NCBI GenBank assembly: GCA_019116805.1
Contig: DXAV01000015.1
Span: 1 to 64,000 of the forward strand
From: Candidatus Bacteroides merdavium
Lineage (GTDB): Bacteria; Bacteroidota; Bacteroidia; Bacteroidales; Bacteroidaceae
Length of the DNA stretch: 64,000 nucleotides
Direction of reading: 5' to 3'
Both the position numbers and the translations under genes were made by a program. This document shows, piece by piece, positions 40,110 through 50,129 of the stretch. Positions within the stretch are counted from its first letter, which is position 1. Every line of letters starts with the position of its first letter. The notes below the pieces were generated by a model. The model was given only the letters and a program-made list of their open reading frames with translations, was not told where the DNA came from and made no database searches.

Positions 40110-41183
40110 ATGTATATGAATCGATTATTATTGGGAATGATGCTGCCGCTGGTTCTCCTGGCTGGCAGCAGCTGTACGGACGATGACGAGTACACGCAAG
40201 GACAATGGATCAAGCGTTCGGGCTTCGAGGCCGAGCCGCGCGCCTATGCCTGCAGCTTTACCATCGGAGAAAAGGGATACCTGTGCGGAGGTTTCCGCGG
40301 AGCGAACAAGGAATATATGAACGACCTCTGGGTATATGACATGAACAACAACAACTGGGAACAGCTGGCCGACATGCCGACTGCGGGTCGCAAGTATGCC
40401 ACGGCCTTCGCTCTGAACGGCAAGGGATATGTGACTACGGGCTCTGTGAAAGACGGCAGCTACTCGAACTATGTGGCCGACACGTGGGAGTACGACCCCT
40501 CGTCGGACGCATGGACGCAGAAGGACGACTTCAAGGGCGGTCCGCGCGACGGAGCCTTGTCTTTCGTCGTGGGCGGTTATGCCTACGTGGGTACGGGCTA
40601 TAACGAAGATACGCAGGGCAGCTACAAGGACTTCTATCGCTTTGACCCCAATGCGGCGGCCGGCTCGCAATGGACCAAGGATGCGGGCAATGGCGGTGGT
40701 CCCGAAAAGCGGGCTTACGGCACGGCTTTCGTCATCAATGATGTGGCCTACGTATGTTGTGGTACAGACAATAGTACCAGCTTGAGCGACTTCTGGAAGT
40801 TCGACGGCTCGACGTGGACGCAGCTGCGCGATATTGCCAACACCAACGACGACGAAGATTATGACGACGACTACAACATTGTCCGCTACAGCACGGTGTC
40901 GTTCGTCATCGACGGCTATGCCTACATTGCCACCGGCTATCGGAGCGGTGTGACAGCCGACTATTGGAAGTACGACCCCGACCAGGACCTGTGGTATGGT
41001 GACTCGGACGACGACTTTACACCGCTGACCGATGTGCACAACAACTACTCGGGTGCCTCTTCGCGCGATGGGGCGGTGTCTTTCTCCAACGGCGAGCGGG
41101 GTTTCGTCCTGACCGGACAGTCGGGCGGAAGCTATTTCGACGATGTTTATGAACTGCTCCCCGACGAACAGGAAGAAGTGTGA
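40110..41183 (+). CDS. Kelch-repeat lipoprotein
   Basis: Repeated NDLWVYDMNNNNWEQLADMPTAGRKYATAFALNGKGYV units; lipobox LLAGSSC. Confidence 0.9.
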   Translation: MYMNRLLLGMMLPLVLLAGSSCTDDDEYTQGQWIKRSGFEAEPRAYACSFTIGEKGYLCGGFRGANKEYMNDLWVYDMNNNNWEQLADMPTAGRKYATAFALNGKGYVTTGSVKDGSYSNYVADTWEYDPSSDAWTQKDDFKGGPRDGALSFVVGGYAYVGTGYNEDTQGSYKDFYRFDPNAAAGSQWTKDAGNGGGPEKRAYGTAFVINDVAYVCCGTDNSTSLSDFWKFDGSTWTQLRDIANTNDDEDYDDDYNIVRYSTVSFVIDGYAYIATGYRSGVTADYWKYDPDQDLWYGDSDDDFTPLTDVHNNYSGASSRDGAVSFSNGERGFVLTGQSGGSYFDDVYELLPDEQEEV

Positions 41184-41217
41184 TTTCATCCACTGGATAC
41201 AAGGTATAAATTAGGTT

Positions 41218-41547
41218 ATGAATAAAGTTTGGTGGATAATTAGGACAGGCGTGCTGCTCTTCGTGGCGGTATGCCTGTCCGTTTGTCGGGGCGGCACGTC
41301 GTCCGACAGGCAGAGTGTGTGGAAATGCAGGTTGCTGGAGGTGGAGGGTGGCTATGGCTACGCTATCCTGCGCGGCCACGACACGCTGATACGCCAGTCG
41401 TGCATCCCCGCCATCGGTGAGCGGAAGCCTTTCGCCACGCGCGAGGATGCCCTGAAGATAGGGCATATCGTTCGCGACAGGCTGGAGGCGGGCCAGTCGC
41501 CCACGGTGGGTTGCAAGGAGGTGCGGCAGATTTTGGGCGATGACTGA
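41218..41547 (+). CDS. DUF4907-like protein
   Basis: GYGYAILRGHDTLIRQSCIPAIGERKPFATREDALKIGHIVRDRLEAGQSPTV. Confidence 0.75.
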   Translation: MNKVWWIIRTGVLLFVAVCLSVCRGGTSSDRQSVWKCRLLEVEGGYGYAILRGHDTLIRQSCIPAIGERKPFATREDALKIGHIVRDRLEAGQSPTVGCKEVRQILGDD

Positions 41548-41679
41548 ACGCATCTTTCCGCCATGAATCACCGTGTCATGTTTTCCGCTCTCCGGCAGGC
41601 AGAATGTCGGCAAAAGCGGCTTTGGGCTGACAGCACCTTTCTTCAAGCCGTGCAAACGGGAGGGGAAAACAGGGTGCCG

Positions 41680-42040
41680 GCAGCCTTTTTTGATGGGAAA
41701 ACGTACGTTTAAGCGGGGCAAAGCGTCGGTTTTCCCACATCAGAACGCAGGTTTTCCCTCGCCAAACCATATGTTTTCCCTCGACAAAAGCATTGTTTTC
41801 CGAGGGCAAAGGCAATGCTTTCCCTGCTTTCGGGCATCGGGGCTTCTGTTTTCGGGCTTCCGAAGCCTTGAAGGATGGCTTTTTGCCCCGTTTTTCTTCC
41901 AGAATTTTTGTAAGGATTTCGCTATCGGCTTGTCGATGAGCAGGTAAGCCCTTCTGCGCTCCGTTCTTTTCCATCGGCCTTGCCTTCGGGCTGAAACAAG
42001 CGATTCTCAGGCGGTCGGCGTGTCAAAGTGTCAATTTGTC
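41680..42040 (-). repeat. ~360-bp dispersed element, copy 2, carrying a 22-bp array (array C, 41693-41824)
   Basis: TTTTCCC unit ends at 41736, 41758, 41780, 41802, 41824; same unit order as array B in reverse orientation; shared left flank. Confidence 0.85.
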
Positions 42041-42142
42041 AATAGACGTTGGACAGAAGTCGGCCGATTTTTATTCGCTTCCGATGTATGTGTCAAGCAA
42101 ATATTCTCACTATATTTGTAGCAACATTAAATCGAAACCATT

Positions 42143-44041
42143 ATGCACAACAAGATTGCCTTCCTGACGGCAGCTGCAGCCCTGTGGCTGGCCGCCTCGT
42201 GCACGCAACGGGACAAATGCGTGGAGAACCCCCTGATTGAGTCGGCCAACACCATGACGCTCGACATTTCCAAAGTCGAACTGAACGACACGACCACCGT
42301 GCTCTATACGGATGCCTATTTCCATCCGGGCTATTGGATCAGGATCAGTTCCGAATCTTACCTGTTGGCTGACGGCAAACGCTATGCCTTGACCGGCACG
42401 GAAGGCATCGATGCCGATTCGCTCTTCTGGATGCCCAAGTCGGGAGAGGCTTCTTTCCAGCTGACTTTCGAACCGTTGCCGCGCGGCACGCGCTCGTTCG
42501 ATTTCATCGAGGGTGATTGCGAGGATTGCTTCAAGCTGTTCGGTGTCGACCTGACGGGCAAGAAGGCTTTCGACCGCCTTTCTGACATCCCTGCCGACGT
42601 CATCCGTGCTTCGGAAACCGCTCCCGATGCCGTGCCCGAACCTCAGTTCAAGGTGGGCGAAACGGTGGTACACATGCACCTTTCGGGCTATCGGAAGGAG
42701 CTGGCCAAGGAAGCTAATATTTACCTCAATACGCTGATGAACGGCCAGCAGCCCTATACAGCTGCTATCGACTCTGCAACGGGTAGGGCCGAATTCAAGT
42801 TCTGGCAATACGGACCTGCACAGGCTTTGGTCAGCGTAGGCATGGCAAATGGACAAATATGGCTGGCGCCGGGCGAGGAGATAGACCTCTACGTGGATAT
42901 GCGGCGTAGCGGGCAGTATATTCTGAAGCGTCGGGCTGAAAAGAAACAGTTGCCGGCATTCGAGAGCATTCCCTTCTGTTACTTCTCGGGCACATACGCG
43001 GGTCTGTCGGCGCCGTCTTTGTATTCGGATAAGTATTATGGTATGAATTTATATACAGGCGAGTTTGCCGACTACAAGATGACGGCTGCCGAATACACAA
43101 AGCATGTCATCGGCCGTTATCAGGCCCTCTCGGACAGCATCGCCCAAAGCAAGCTGCCGCCCGCAGGCAAGGAACTGGCCTTGATCAATCTGAAGCAGGA
43201 GGCGGTCGAGGCCATGGCACAAGGCGACTTCTTCCGCGAACACAATTACAGAAGGATACATAACCAATGGGACCGCTCCAAACCTCTGGACCTCAAAATC
43301 GACCCGCTGACGGCTGAGAACCGCGCGGAGCTGTGCAAGCTCTTCTCCATTGCCGACCCCAAGTTGCTGATGGGGCAGCATGCGATGGAGTATGCATCGG
43401 CTGTAGCTAATCCCCGAATCGCATGGCCCAAGGAAGCGGGCCTGGAAGGTACCTTCGCTTCCGCACTGAAGCTGGCGTTGCCTCTGGTACAGAAAGCCTC
43501 GAACGCCGCCCTCACCGAAGCCGACCTGAAGACGCTGGACGGCGTACAGAACCCCTTCTGGCGCGAAGCCCTGCTGAAGATGCAGGAGAACACGCTGGCT
43601 CTGCTCAAGGCCGTCGAAGGAAAAGCCGTCATCGAGCAGACGCCCGATGTGCCTGTGGAGAAGCTTTTCGATGCCATCATTGCCCCCCACAAGGGCAAGG
43701 TCATCCTCGTGGACTTCTGGAATACCTGGTGCGCGCCCTGCCGCATGGCCATCAAAGCCAACGAGCCGCTGAAGGACGGCGAGCTGAAGAGCGACAACCT
43801 GGTGTGGATCTACATCGCCAACCAGACCTCCCCGCTCGTCAAGTACAAGGAGATGATACCCGGCATCAAGGGCAAGCACTATCGCCTCACCGACAAGCAG
43901 TGGGCTTACCTCTGCGATAAGTTCAAGATAGACGGCATCCCCTCGTATGTGCTGGTGGACAAGCAGGGCAAGTACGGCCTCCGCAACGACTTCCGCGACC
44001 ACGGGAAGATGAAGGATACGTTGAAGGGAATGATTGAGTAA
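42143..44041 (+). CDS. TlpA-like thioredoxin-fold lipoprotein
   Basis: Lipobox LAASCTQ; VDFWNTWCAPCRMAIKANEPLK. Confidence 0.88.
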   Translation: MHNKIAFLTAAAALWLAASCTQRDKCVENPLIESANTMTLDISKVELNDTTTVLYTDAYFHPGYWIRISSESYLLADGKRYALTGTEGIDADSLFWMPKSGEASFQLTFEPLPRGTRSFDFIEGDCEDCFKLFGVDLTGKKAFDRLSDIPADVIRASETAPDAVPEPQFKVGETVVHMHLSGYRKELAKEANIYLNTLMNGQQPYTAAIDSATGRAEFKFWQYGPAQALVSVGMANGQIWLAPGEEIDLYVDMRRSGQYILKRRAEKKQLPAFESIPFCYFSGTYAGLSAPSLYSDKYYGMNLYTGEFADYKMTAAEYTKHVIGRYQALSDSIAQSKLPPAGKELALINLKQEAVEAMAQGDFFREHNYRRIHNQWDRSKPLDLKIDPLTAENRAELCKLFSIADPKLLMGQHAMEYASAVANPRIAWPKEAGLEGTFASALKLALPLVQKASNAALTEADLKTLDGVQNPFWREALLKMQENTLALLKAVEGKAVIEQTPDVPVEKLFDAIIAPHKGKVILVDFWNTWCAPCRMAIKANEPLKDGELKSDNLVWIYIANQTSPLVKYKEMIPGIKGKHYRLTDKQWAYLCDKFKIDGIPSYVLVDKQGKYGLRNDFRDHGKMKDTLKGMIE

Positions 44042-44069
44042 TCCTCTATATAAATTAAAGAACAACACC

Positions 44070-45419
44070 ATGGAAAGATATCAAGTTGCCATTATCGGCG
44101 GAGGCCCTGCGGGCTATACCGCCGCCGAAGCTGCCGGACGGGCAGGACTGAGCGTTGTGCTCTTTGAGAAGAACAGCCTGGGAGGCGTCTGCCTGAACGA
44201 GGGCTGCATCCCCACCAAGACGTTGTTGTATTCGGCCAAGACCTACGACGGCGCGCGCCATGCGTCGAAGTATGCCGTGTCGGCCGAGAACGTGGGCTTC
44301 GACCTGCCCAAAATCATCGCCCGCAAGCAGAAGGTGGTGCGCAAGCTGGTGCTGGGCGTCAAGGCCAAGCTGACGGCCCACAATGTAAAGATCGTGACAG
44401 GCACGGCCGAAGTGGTGGACAAGAACCACATACGCTGCGGCGAAGAGGTGTATGAGTGCGACAACCTGCTGCTCTGCACCGGTTCGGAGACGTTCATTCC
44501 GCCTATCGCAGGCGTGGACACTGTGCCCTACTGGACGCATCGCGACGCGCTCGACAACAAGGAGCTACCCCAGTCGCTGGCCATCATCGGCGGCGGAGTC
44601 ATCGGCATGGAGTTCGCCTCGTTCTTCAACAGCCTGGGCGTGCAGGTGACGGTCATCGAGATGGTGGACGAGATACTGGGCGGCATGGACAAGGAACTCG
44701 CCGCCCTCCTGCGGGCCGACTATGCCAAGCGCGGCGTGAAGTTCATGCTCAGCACGAAGGTCGTTTCGCTGGCCGTGGCCGAAGGCGGGCAGGTACAGGT
44801 GGGGTATGAGAATGCCGAGGGTGCAGGCTCTGTCGTGGCCGAACGGCTGCTGATGAGCGTGGGTCGCCGCCCCGTGACGAAGGGTTTCGGGCTGGAGAAC
44901 CTCGACCTGCAGAAGACCGAACGCGGCAGCATTGTGGTGGACGAACACATGCAGACCTCCCTGCCCGGTGTCTATGTCTGCGGTGACCTGACGGGCTTCT
45001 CGCTCCTGGCCCATACCGCCGTGCGCGAGGCCGAAGTGGCCGTGAACCATATTGCAGGCAAGGAAGACGCGATGAGTTATCGTGCCATCCCCGGCGTGGT
45101 ATATACCAATCCTGAGATTGCAGGTGTGGGCGAGACGGAAGAGTCGTTGCAGCGGAAAGGCATTGCCTGCCGTGTGGTCAAGCTGCCTATGGCCTATAGC
45201 GGCCGCTTCGTAGCCGAGAACGAAGGCGTGAACGGCCTCTGCAAGCTCATCCTGGCCGAGGACGACACTATTCTTGGAGCACATGTGCTGGGCAATCCCG
45301 CCAGTGAGATCATTACCCTGGCCGGTATGGCCGTCGAGCTGAAGCTCAAGATCAAGGAGTGGAAGAAGGTAGTCTTCCCGCATCCCACGGTGGGTGAGAT
45401 TTTCCGTGAAGCGTTGTAA
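44070..45419 (+). CDS. lpdA: dihydrolipoyl dehydrogenase
   Basis: IIGGGPAGYTAAEAAGRAGLSVVLFEKNSLGGVCLNEGCIPTKTLL; C-terminal FPHPTVGEIFREAL. Confidence 0.93.
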   Translation: MERYQVAIIGGGPAGYTAAEAAGRAGLSVVLFEKNSLGGVCLNEGCIPTKTLLYSAKTYDGARHASKYAVSAENVGFDLPKIIARKQKVVRKLVLGVKAKLTAHNVKIVTGTAEVVDKNHIRCGEEVYECDNLLLCTGSETFIPPIAGVDTVPYWTHRDALDNKELPQSLAIIGGGVIGMEFASFFNSLGVQVTVIEMVDEILGGMDKELAALLRADYAKRGVKFMLSTKVVSLAVAEGGQVQVGYENAEGAGSVVAERLLMSVGRRPVTKGFGLENLDLQKTERGSIVVDEHMQTSLPGVYVCGDLTGFSLLAHTAVREAEVAVNHIAGKEDAMSYRAIPGVVYTNPEIAGVGETEESLQRKGIACRVVKLPMAYSGRFVAENEGVNGLCKLILAEDDTILGAHVLGNPASEIITLAGMAVELKLKIKEWKKVVFPHPTVGEIFREAL

Positions 45420-45449
45420 TGTCTGTGTCCCAAATATAATATTCAATTT

Positions 45450-45518
45450 GTCATTCCGAGCGCAGTTGGGGAATCTTTTTCCTGTACAAGGAGATTCCTC
45501 AACTCCGTTCGGAATGAC
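45450..45518. repeat. dispersed inverted repeat, 27-bp arms (GTCATTCCGAGCG... family)
   Basis: GTCATTCCGAGCGCAGTTGGGGAATCT opposite AGATTCCTCAACTCCGTTCGGAATGAC. Confidence 0.85.
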
Positions 45519-45597
45519 AGTTTCTTTTTGATACATCTCCTTTCTTTTTTCCGATGCCCGCTTTTTGCCTATCTTTGCAGCCGGAACAAACACACGT

Positions 45598-47082
45598 ATG
45601 CCCATGATGAAGACCATCCTCCTGTTCTCCCTGCTGCTCCTGACCAGCCTGTGCGACCTGCGGGGGCAAAATCCGCTGTCGGCTGATAGCTTACTGCGCG
45701 CACGCCTCGACACGATTGTGAAACATGACCTGCCGCTGGGCGGCAACGCGGGTATCTGTATCTACGACCTGACGGCCGGACGCATGCTCTACGAACATCA
45801 GGCCGACAAGCTGTCGCGTCCCGCCTCGACCATGAAGGTGATGACGGCCATCACGGCGCTGGCACAACCGGGAGCCATGGAGCCGTTCCGCACGGAGCTG
45901 TGGACCACGGGCCGCGTGGCGGGCGACACGCTGCGGGGCGACCTCTACGTGGTGGGCGGCTTCGACCCCGAGTTCGACACGGACGACCTGGAGGAGCTTA
46001 TCGGCGGCCTGACGCGGCGGGGCATCCGCGTGGTGGACGGCCGTATCGTGGGCGACGTGTCGATGAAGGACTCGCTCTACTGGGGCTCGGGCTGGCTGTG
46101 GGACGACGCTCCTGCCGCCTATCAGCCCTACCTCTCGCCGCTGATGCTGAACAAGGGTGTGCTCCAGCTATCCATACTTCCCGACGAGCGGGGGCTCTCG
46201 GCGCTGGTCATCGGCAACCCTTCTTCCTCTTATTATACGATAGAGAACCACACGCGCAGCCACTGGCCCGCCGCGGGGCCGCTGCGCGTGACGCGCAACT
46301 GGATGGAGAACGGCAACCGCATTATCCTGCAGGGCAATGTGCGGGCGGCGGAGGGACGCTCGTTCAGCCTCTTCGACTCGGGCCGCATGTTCATGCACGT
46401 CTTTGTGGAGCGGCTGCTGGAGGCGGGCATCCGCTGTACGGCCGTCACAGACAGCGCCCGTGCGGGTATCGAGGCGGCCTACTGCTTCGGTGAGCTGCCC
46501 CGCGACGAGGGACGGACGAGGCTGGCTACGCACGAGACTCCCCTGCAGGCCGTGCTCGACGAGATGCTCAAGGAGAGTGACAACCTGAACGCCGAAGCCA
46601 TGCTCTGCCGGGCGGGCGTGCTGGCTTCGGGCGGCAAGAAGCGGGTGTCGGCCAAGGACGGACTAGATGCCATGCGGACCCTCATCAGGCGCGTCGGGCT
46701 GAACCCGAAGCACTACAGCCTGGCCGACGGGTGCGGCCTGTCGCACTACGACTACCTCTCGCCCGAACTGCTGGTGGCCATGCTTCGCTATGCCTACTCG
46801 CGCAGCGACATCTTCTCGCCGCTCTACAAGGCCCTGCCCGTGAGCGGGGTGGACGGCACGCTGAAGTACCGCATGGGTTACGGCACGCCCGCCTTCCGGC
46901 AGGTGCATGCCAAGACCGGCTCCTATACGGGCATCAATGCGCTGGCGGGTTATTTGAAGACCACTGAGGGGCATTGGGTGGCCTTCGCCATCATGACGCA
47001 GAACGTGCTTTCGGGTCGCCAGGCACGGGCTTTTCAGGATGCCGTGTGTCTGGAGGTGGTGAAGGCTTCCATCAAGAAATAA
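45598..47082 (+). CDS. dacB: D-alanyl-D-alanine carboxypeptidase/endopeptidase (PBP4 family)
   Basis: RPASTMKVMTAITAL (SxxK), SDNLNAEAML (SxN), HAKTGSYTG (KTG). Confidence 0.93.
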   Translation: MPMMKTILLFSLLLLTSLCDLRGQNPLSADSLLRARLDTIVKHDLPLGGNAGICIYDLTAGRMLYEHQADKLSRPASTMKVMTAITALAQPGAMEPFRTELWTTGRVAGDTLRGDLYVVGGFDPEFDTDDLEELIGGLTRRGIRVVDGRIVGDVSMKDSLYWGSGWLWDDAPAAYQPYLSPLMLNKGVLQLSILPDERGLSALVIGNPSSSYYTIENHTRSHWPAAGPLRVTRNWMENGNRIILQGNVRAAEGRSFSLFDSGRMFMHVFVERLLEAGIRCTAVTDSARAGIEAAYCFGELPRDEGRTRLATHETPLQAVLDEMLKESDNLNAEAMLCRAGVLASGGKKRVSAKDGLDAMRTLIRRVGLNPKHYSLADGCGLSHYDYLSPELLVAMLRYAYSRSDIFSPLYKALPVSGVDGTLKYRMGYGTPAFRQVHAKTGSYTGINALAGYLKTTEGHWVAFAIMTQNVLSGRQARAFQDAVCLEVVKASIKK

Positions 47083-47085
47083 TAA

Positions 47086-47865
47086 CTAATCCTTTGTCAA
47101 CGCTTCTTTCAGCCGGGCGATGGCCAGAGCCGCGTCGCCCCCGGCCTCGCTGAGCAGGGTAACTAACCGGCTGCCGATGATGGCGCCCGACGAGGCCCTG
47201 CAGGCCGCTTCGAACGTGGCCTTGTTGGAGATGCCAAAGCCCACCAGCCGCGGATGCTTCAGTCTCAGGCTGTCGATGCGGCGGAAGTAGGCCTGCTTCT
47301 GCTCGTCGAACGAACGCTGGGCTCCCGTCACGGCTGCCGACGACACCATGTAGATGAAGCCTCCCGTGTGTCGGTCGATCTCTCGTACTCGTTCGTCGCT
47401 CGTCTCGGGCGTGACGAGCATCACCACGTGCAGGTCGTAACGTTCGGCCGTGGCCTGGTAGTGCTCGCGGTATTCGCGCAGGGGCAGGTCGGGGATGATG
47501 AGGCCGTCGATGCCGCACGCCCGGCAGCGCTGGCAGAAGGCCTCGAAGCCGAACTGGAGGATGGGGTTAAGGTAGCCCATCAGCAGCAGGGGGATGTGCA
47601 CTGTGCGGCGGATGTCGGCCAGCTGGTCGAAGAGGCGGCGCAGGCTCATGCCGTTGCGCAGGGCAGTAGTGGCAGCCTGCTGGATGACGGGGCCATCGGC
47701 CAGGGGGTCGCTGAAGGGGATGCCTATCTCGATCATGTCCACACCTGCGTCCTGCAGGGCCTGGATAGTGGCGGCGGTGCCGTCGGGGGTGGGGCAGCCG
47801 GCACAGAAGTAGATGGAGAGGATGCGGCTGCTCTTGGTCTGGAAAAGTTGGTCTATACGGTTCAT
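47086..47865 (-). CDS. trpA: tryptophan synthase alpha chain
   Basis: GVDMIEIGIPFSDPLADGPVIQQA; DGLIIPDLPLREY; GFGISNKATF. Confidence 0.96.
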   Translation of the reverse strand: MNRIDQLFQTKSSRILSIYFCAGCPTPDGTAATIQALQDAGVDMIEIGIPFSDPLADGPVIQQAATTALRNGMSLRRLFDQLADIRRTVHIPLLLMGYLNPILQFGFEAFCQRCRACGIDGLIIPDLPLREYREHYQATAERYDLHVVMLVTPETSDERVREIDRHTGGFIYMVSSAAVTGAQRSFDEQKQAYFRRIDSLRLKHPRLVGFGISNKATFEAACRASSGAIIGSRLVTLLSEAGGDAALAIARLKEALTKD

Positions 47866-47889
47866 GGTTTTCTTGTTTATATTTCTTGT

Positions 47890-48885
47890 CTATCGGTTTA
47901 TTTCAATGAATTTCTTCAGTGTCTTGAGTGCCTGCCCGCTTTCCAGCGAACGGCGGGCGATGTCGATGCACTCGCCTATCTCCTTGTCCGGCTCCATGAG
48001 CTGGATGGCGAAGGCGGCGTTCACCAGTACACAGTGCTTCTGGGCCGGCGTGGCGCGGTTGGTGAGCACGGCGTCGAAGATGCGGCTCGCGTCCTCGCGG
48101 TTCCGGCCCCCTTGCAGGTCGGTGGGGCGTGCGGGTTCGAAGCCCAGCTCCTGCGGGCGGTAGATGCGCTCGTCGCGGCGGGTCATTACCTTGAACTCGT
48201 CGGTCAGGGAGATTTCGTCGTAGTTGTCAAGGCTGTTGACCACGGCAAACTCCACGCCCGCCTTGCAGAATACGTAGGTGTAGAGGCGCATCAGCGACAA
48301 CTGGCTGACGCCCAGCAGCTGGTAGGCCGGGCGGCAGGGGTTGACGAGCGGTCCCAGCAGGTTGAACAGGGTACGCACGCCCAACGACTTGCGCACGGCG
48401 GCCACCGACTTCATGGCGGGGTTGAAGAGCTGGGCATGCAGGTAGGCCAGGTTGCATTCGTCCATACTGCGGCGCAGGGTGTCGAGATTGGCAGTGAAGC
48501 GGATGCCGTGCTCCTCGATGACGTCGCTCGCGCCGCTTACCGACGTGGCGCCATAGTTGCCGTGCTTGGCCACCTTGTAGCCCGCGCCTGCCACGACGAA
48601 GCAGGCGCAGGTGGAGATGTTGAACGTGTTCTTGCCATCGCCTCCGGTGCCCACGATGTCGATGGGGCGGTAGGGGGCGAAGTCGATGGGTACGCGTGTC
48701 TGCATCAGCGCCTCGCGGAAGCCGGTCAGCTCGTCCACGGTGATGTCGCGCATGCGGAAGGCCGTCAGCAGGGCAGCCACCTGTGCGTCGGGGTAGCGGC
48801 CGGCCGTGATGTCGAGCAGCAGCTGGCGGGCCTCGGCCTCGCTCAGGTGCTCGTGGTTGAAGAGTCGGGAAAGTATCTGTTTCAT
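47890..48885 (-). CDS. trpD: anthranilate phosphoribosyltransferase
   Basis: DIVGTGGDGKNTFNISTCACFVVAGAGYKVAKHGN; FNLLGPLVNPCRP. Confidence 0.96.
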   Translation of the reverse strand: MKQILSRLFNHEHLSEAEARQLLLDITAGRYPDAQVAALLTAFRMRDITVDELTGFREALMQTRVPIDFAPYRPIDIVGTGGDGKNTFNISTCACFVVAGAGYKVAKHGNYGATSVSGASDVIEEHGIRFTANLDTLRRSMDECNLAYLHAQLFNPAMKSVAAVRKSLGVRTLFNLLGPLVNPCRPAYQLLGVSQLSLMRLYTYVFCKAGVEFAVVNSLDNYDEISLTDEFKVMTRRDERIYRPQELGFEPARPTDLQGGRNREDASRIFDAVLTNRATPAQKHCVLVNAAFAIQLMEPDKEIGECIDIARRSLESGQALKTLKKFIEINR

Positions 48886-48905
48886 GAGTGGTTGATGGTT
48901 AGTGG

Positions 48906-49484
<579 letters not shown>

Positions 49485-49511
49485 GAGAATGTAAGTCTTT
49501 AAATCATTCAG

Positions 49512-50129
49512 TTATTTGGTTAACTCTTGCAGGAAGCCGCGCAGCCGCTCCACGTCCTTCAGGCCGGGAGTCGTCTCGAAGCGGCTGTTGAGGTCGATGC
49601 CTGCCAGCTGCGGATGATGGAACTGACGGATGGCATTTGCGCTGCCTGCGTTGAGCCCTCCGCTTAGGAAGAACGGTGTGTGGCCGACGTAGCGGTGGAG
49701 CAAGCTCCAATCGAACTGCCGTCCCGTGCCGCCCAATTGGGGCGTCTTACTCTCGAAGAGAAAGTAGTCGCAGGCGCCGTGGTAGGCCTCCGTGGCAGCC
49801 ACGTCTCGCGGATTAGCCAGATGGAGGGCTTTGATGACCTTCAGCCCGTGGCCTTCGCGCAATGATTGGCAGTACAGAGGTGATTCCTTGCCGTGCAGTT
49901 GCACATAGTCCAGCTCGAAACGGTCGGCATATGTTAGTACGGTTTCCTTGGTTTCGTTGACGAATACTCCGATGCGTCGGGCCCGGCAGGGCAGGTAGTC
50001 GGGCATCTGATAGACGAAGCGGGGCGAGCGGGGGTAGAACACGAAGCCGATGAAATCCACGCCCAGCTCTTCGACTTGGCGGATGTTCTCGCCGTCGGTC
50101 ATACCGCATACTTTGACAAGAAGGTTCAT
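49512..50129 (-). CDS. trpF: phosphoribosylanthranilate isomerase
   Basis: KVCGMTDGENIRQVEELGVDFIGFVFYPRSPR; FFLSGGLNAGSANAI; GIDLNSRFETTPGLKD. Confidence 0.96.
   Translation of the reverse strand: MNLLVKVCGMTDGENIRQVEELGVDFIGFVFYPRSPRFVYQMPDYLPCRARRIGVFVNETKETVLTYADRFELDYVQLHGKESPLYCQSLREGHGLKVIKALHLANPRDVAATEAYHGACDYFLFESKTPQLGGTGRQFDWSLLHRYVGHTPFFLSGGLNAGSANAIRQFHHPQLAGIDLNSRFETTPGLKDVERLRGFLQELTK

Noticed and set aside
44070-45419. Lone lpdA as part of a hidden dehydrogenase complex
   Set aside because: No E1/E2 genes nearby; stand-alone lpd genes are common.
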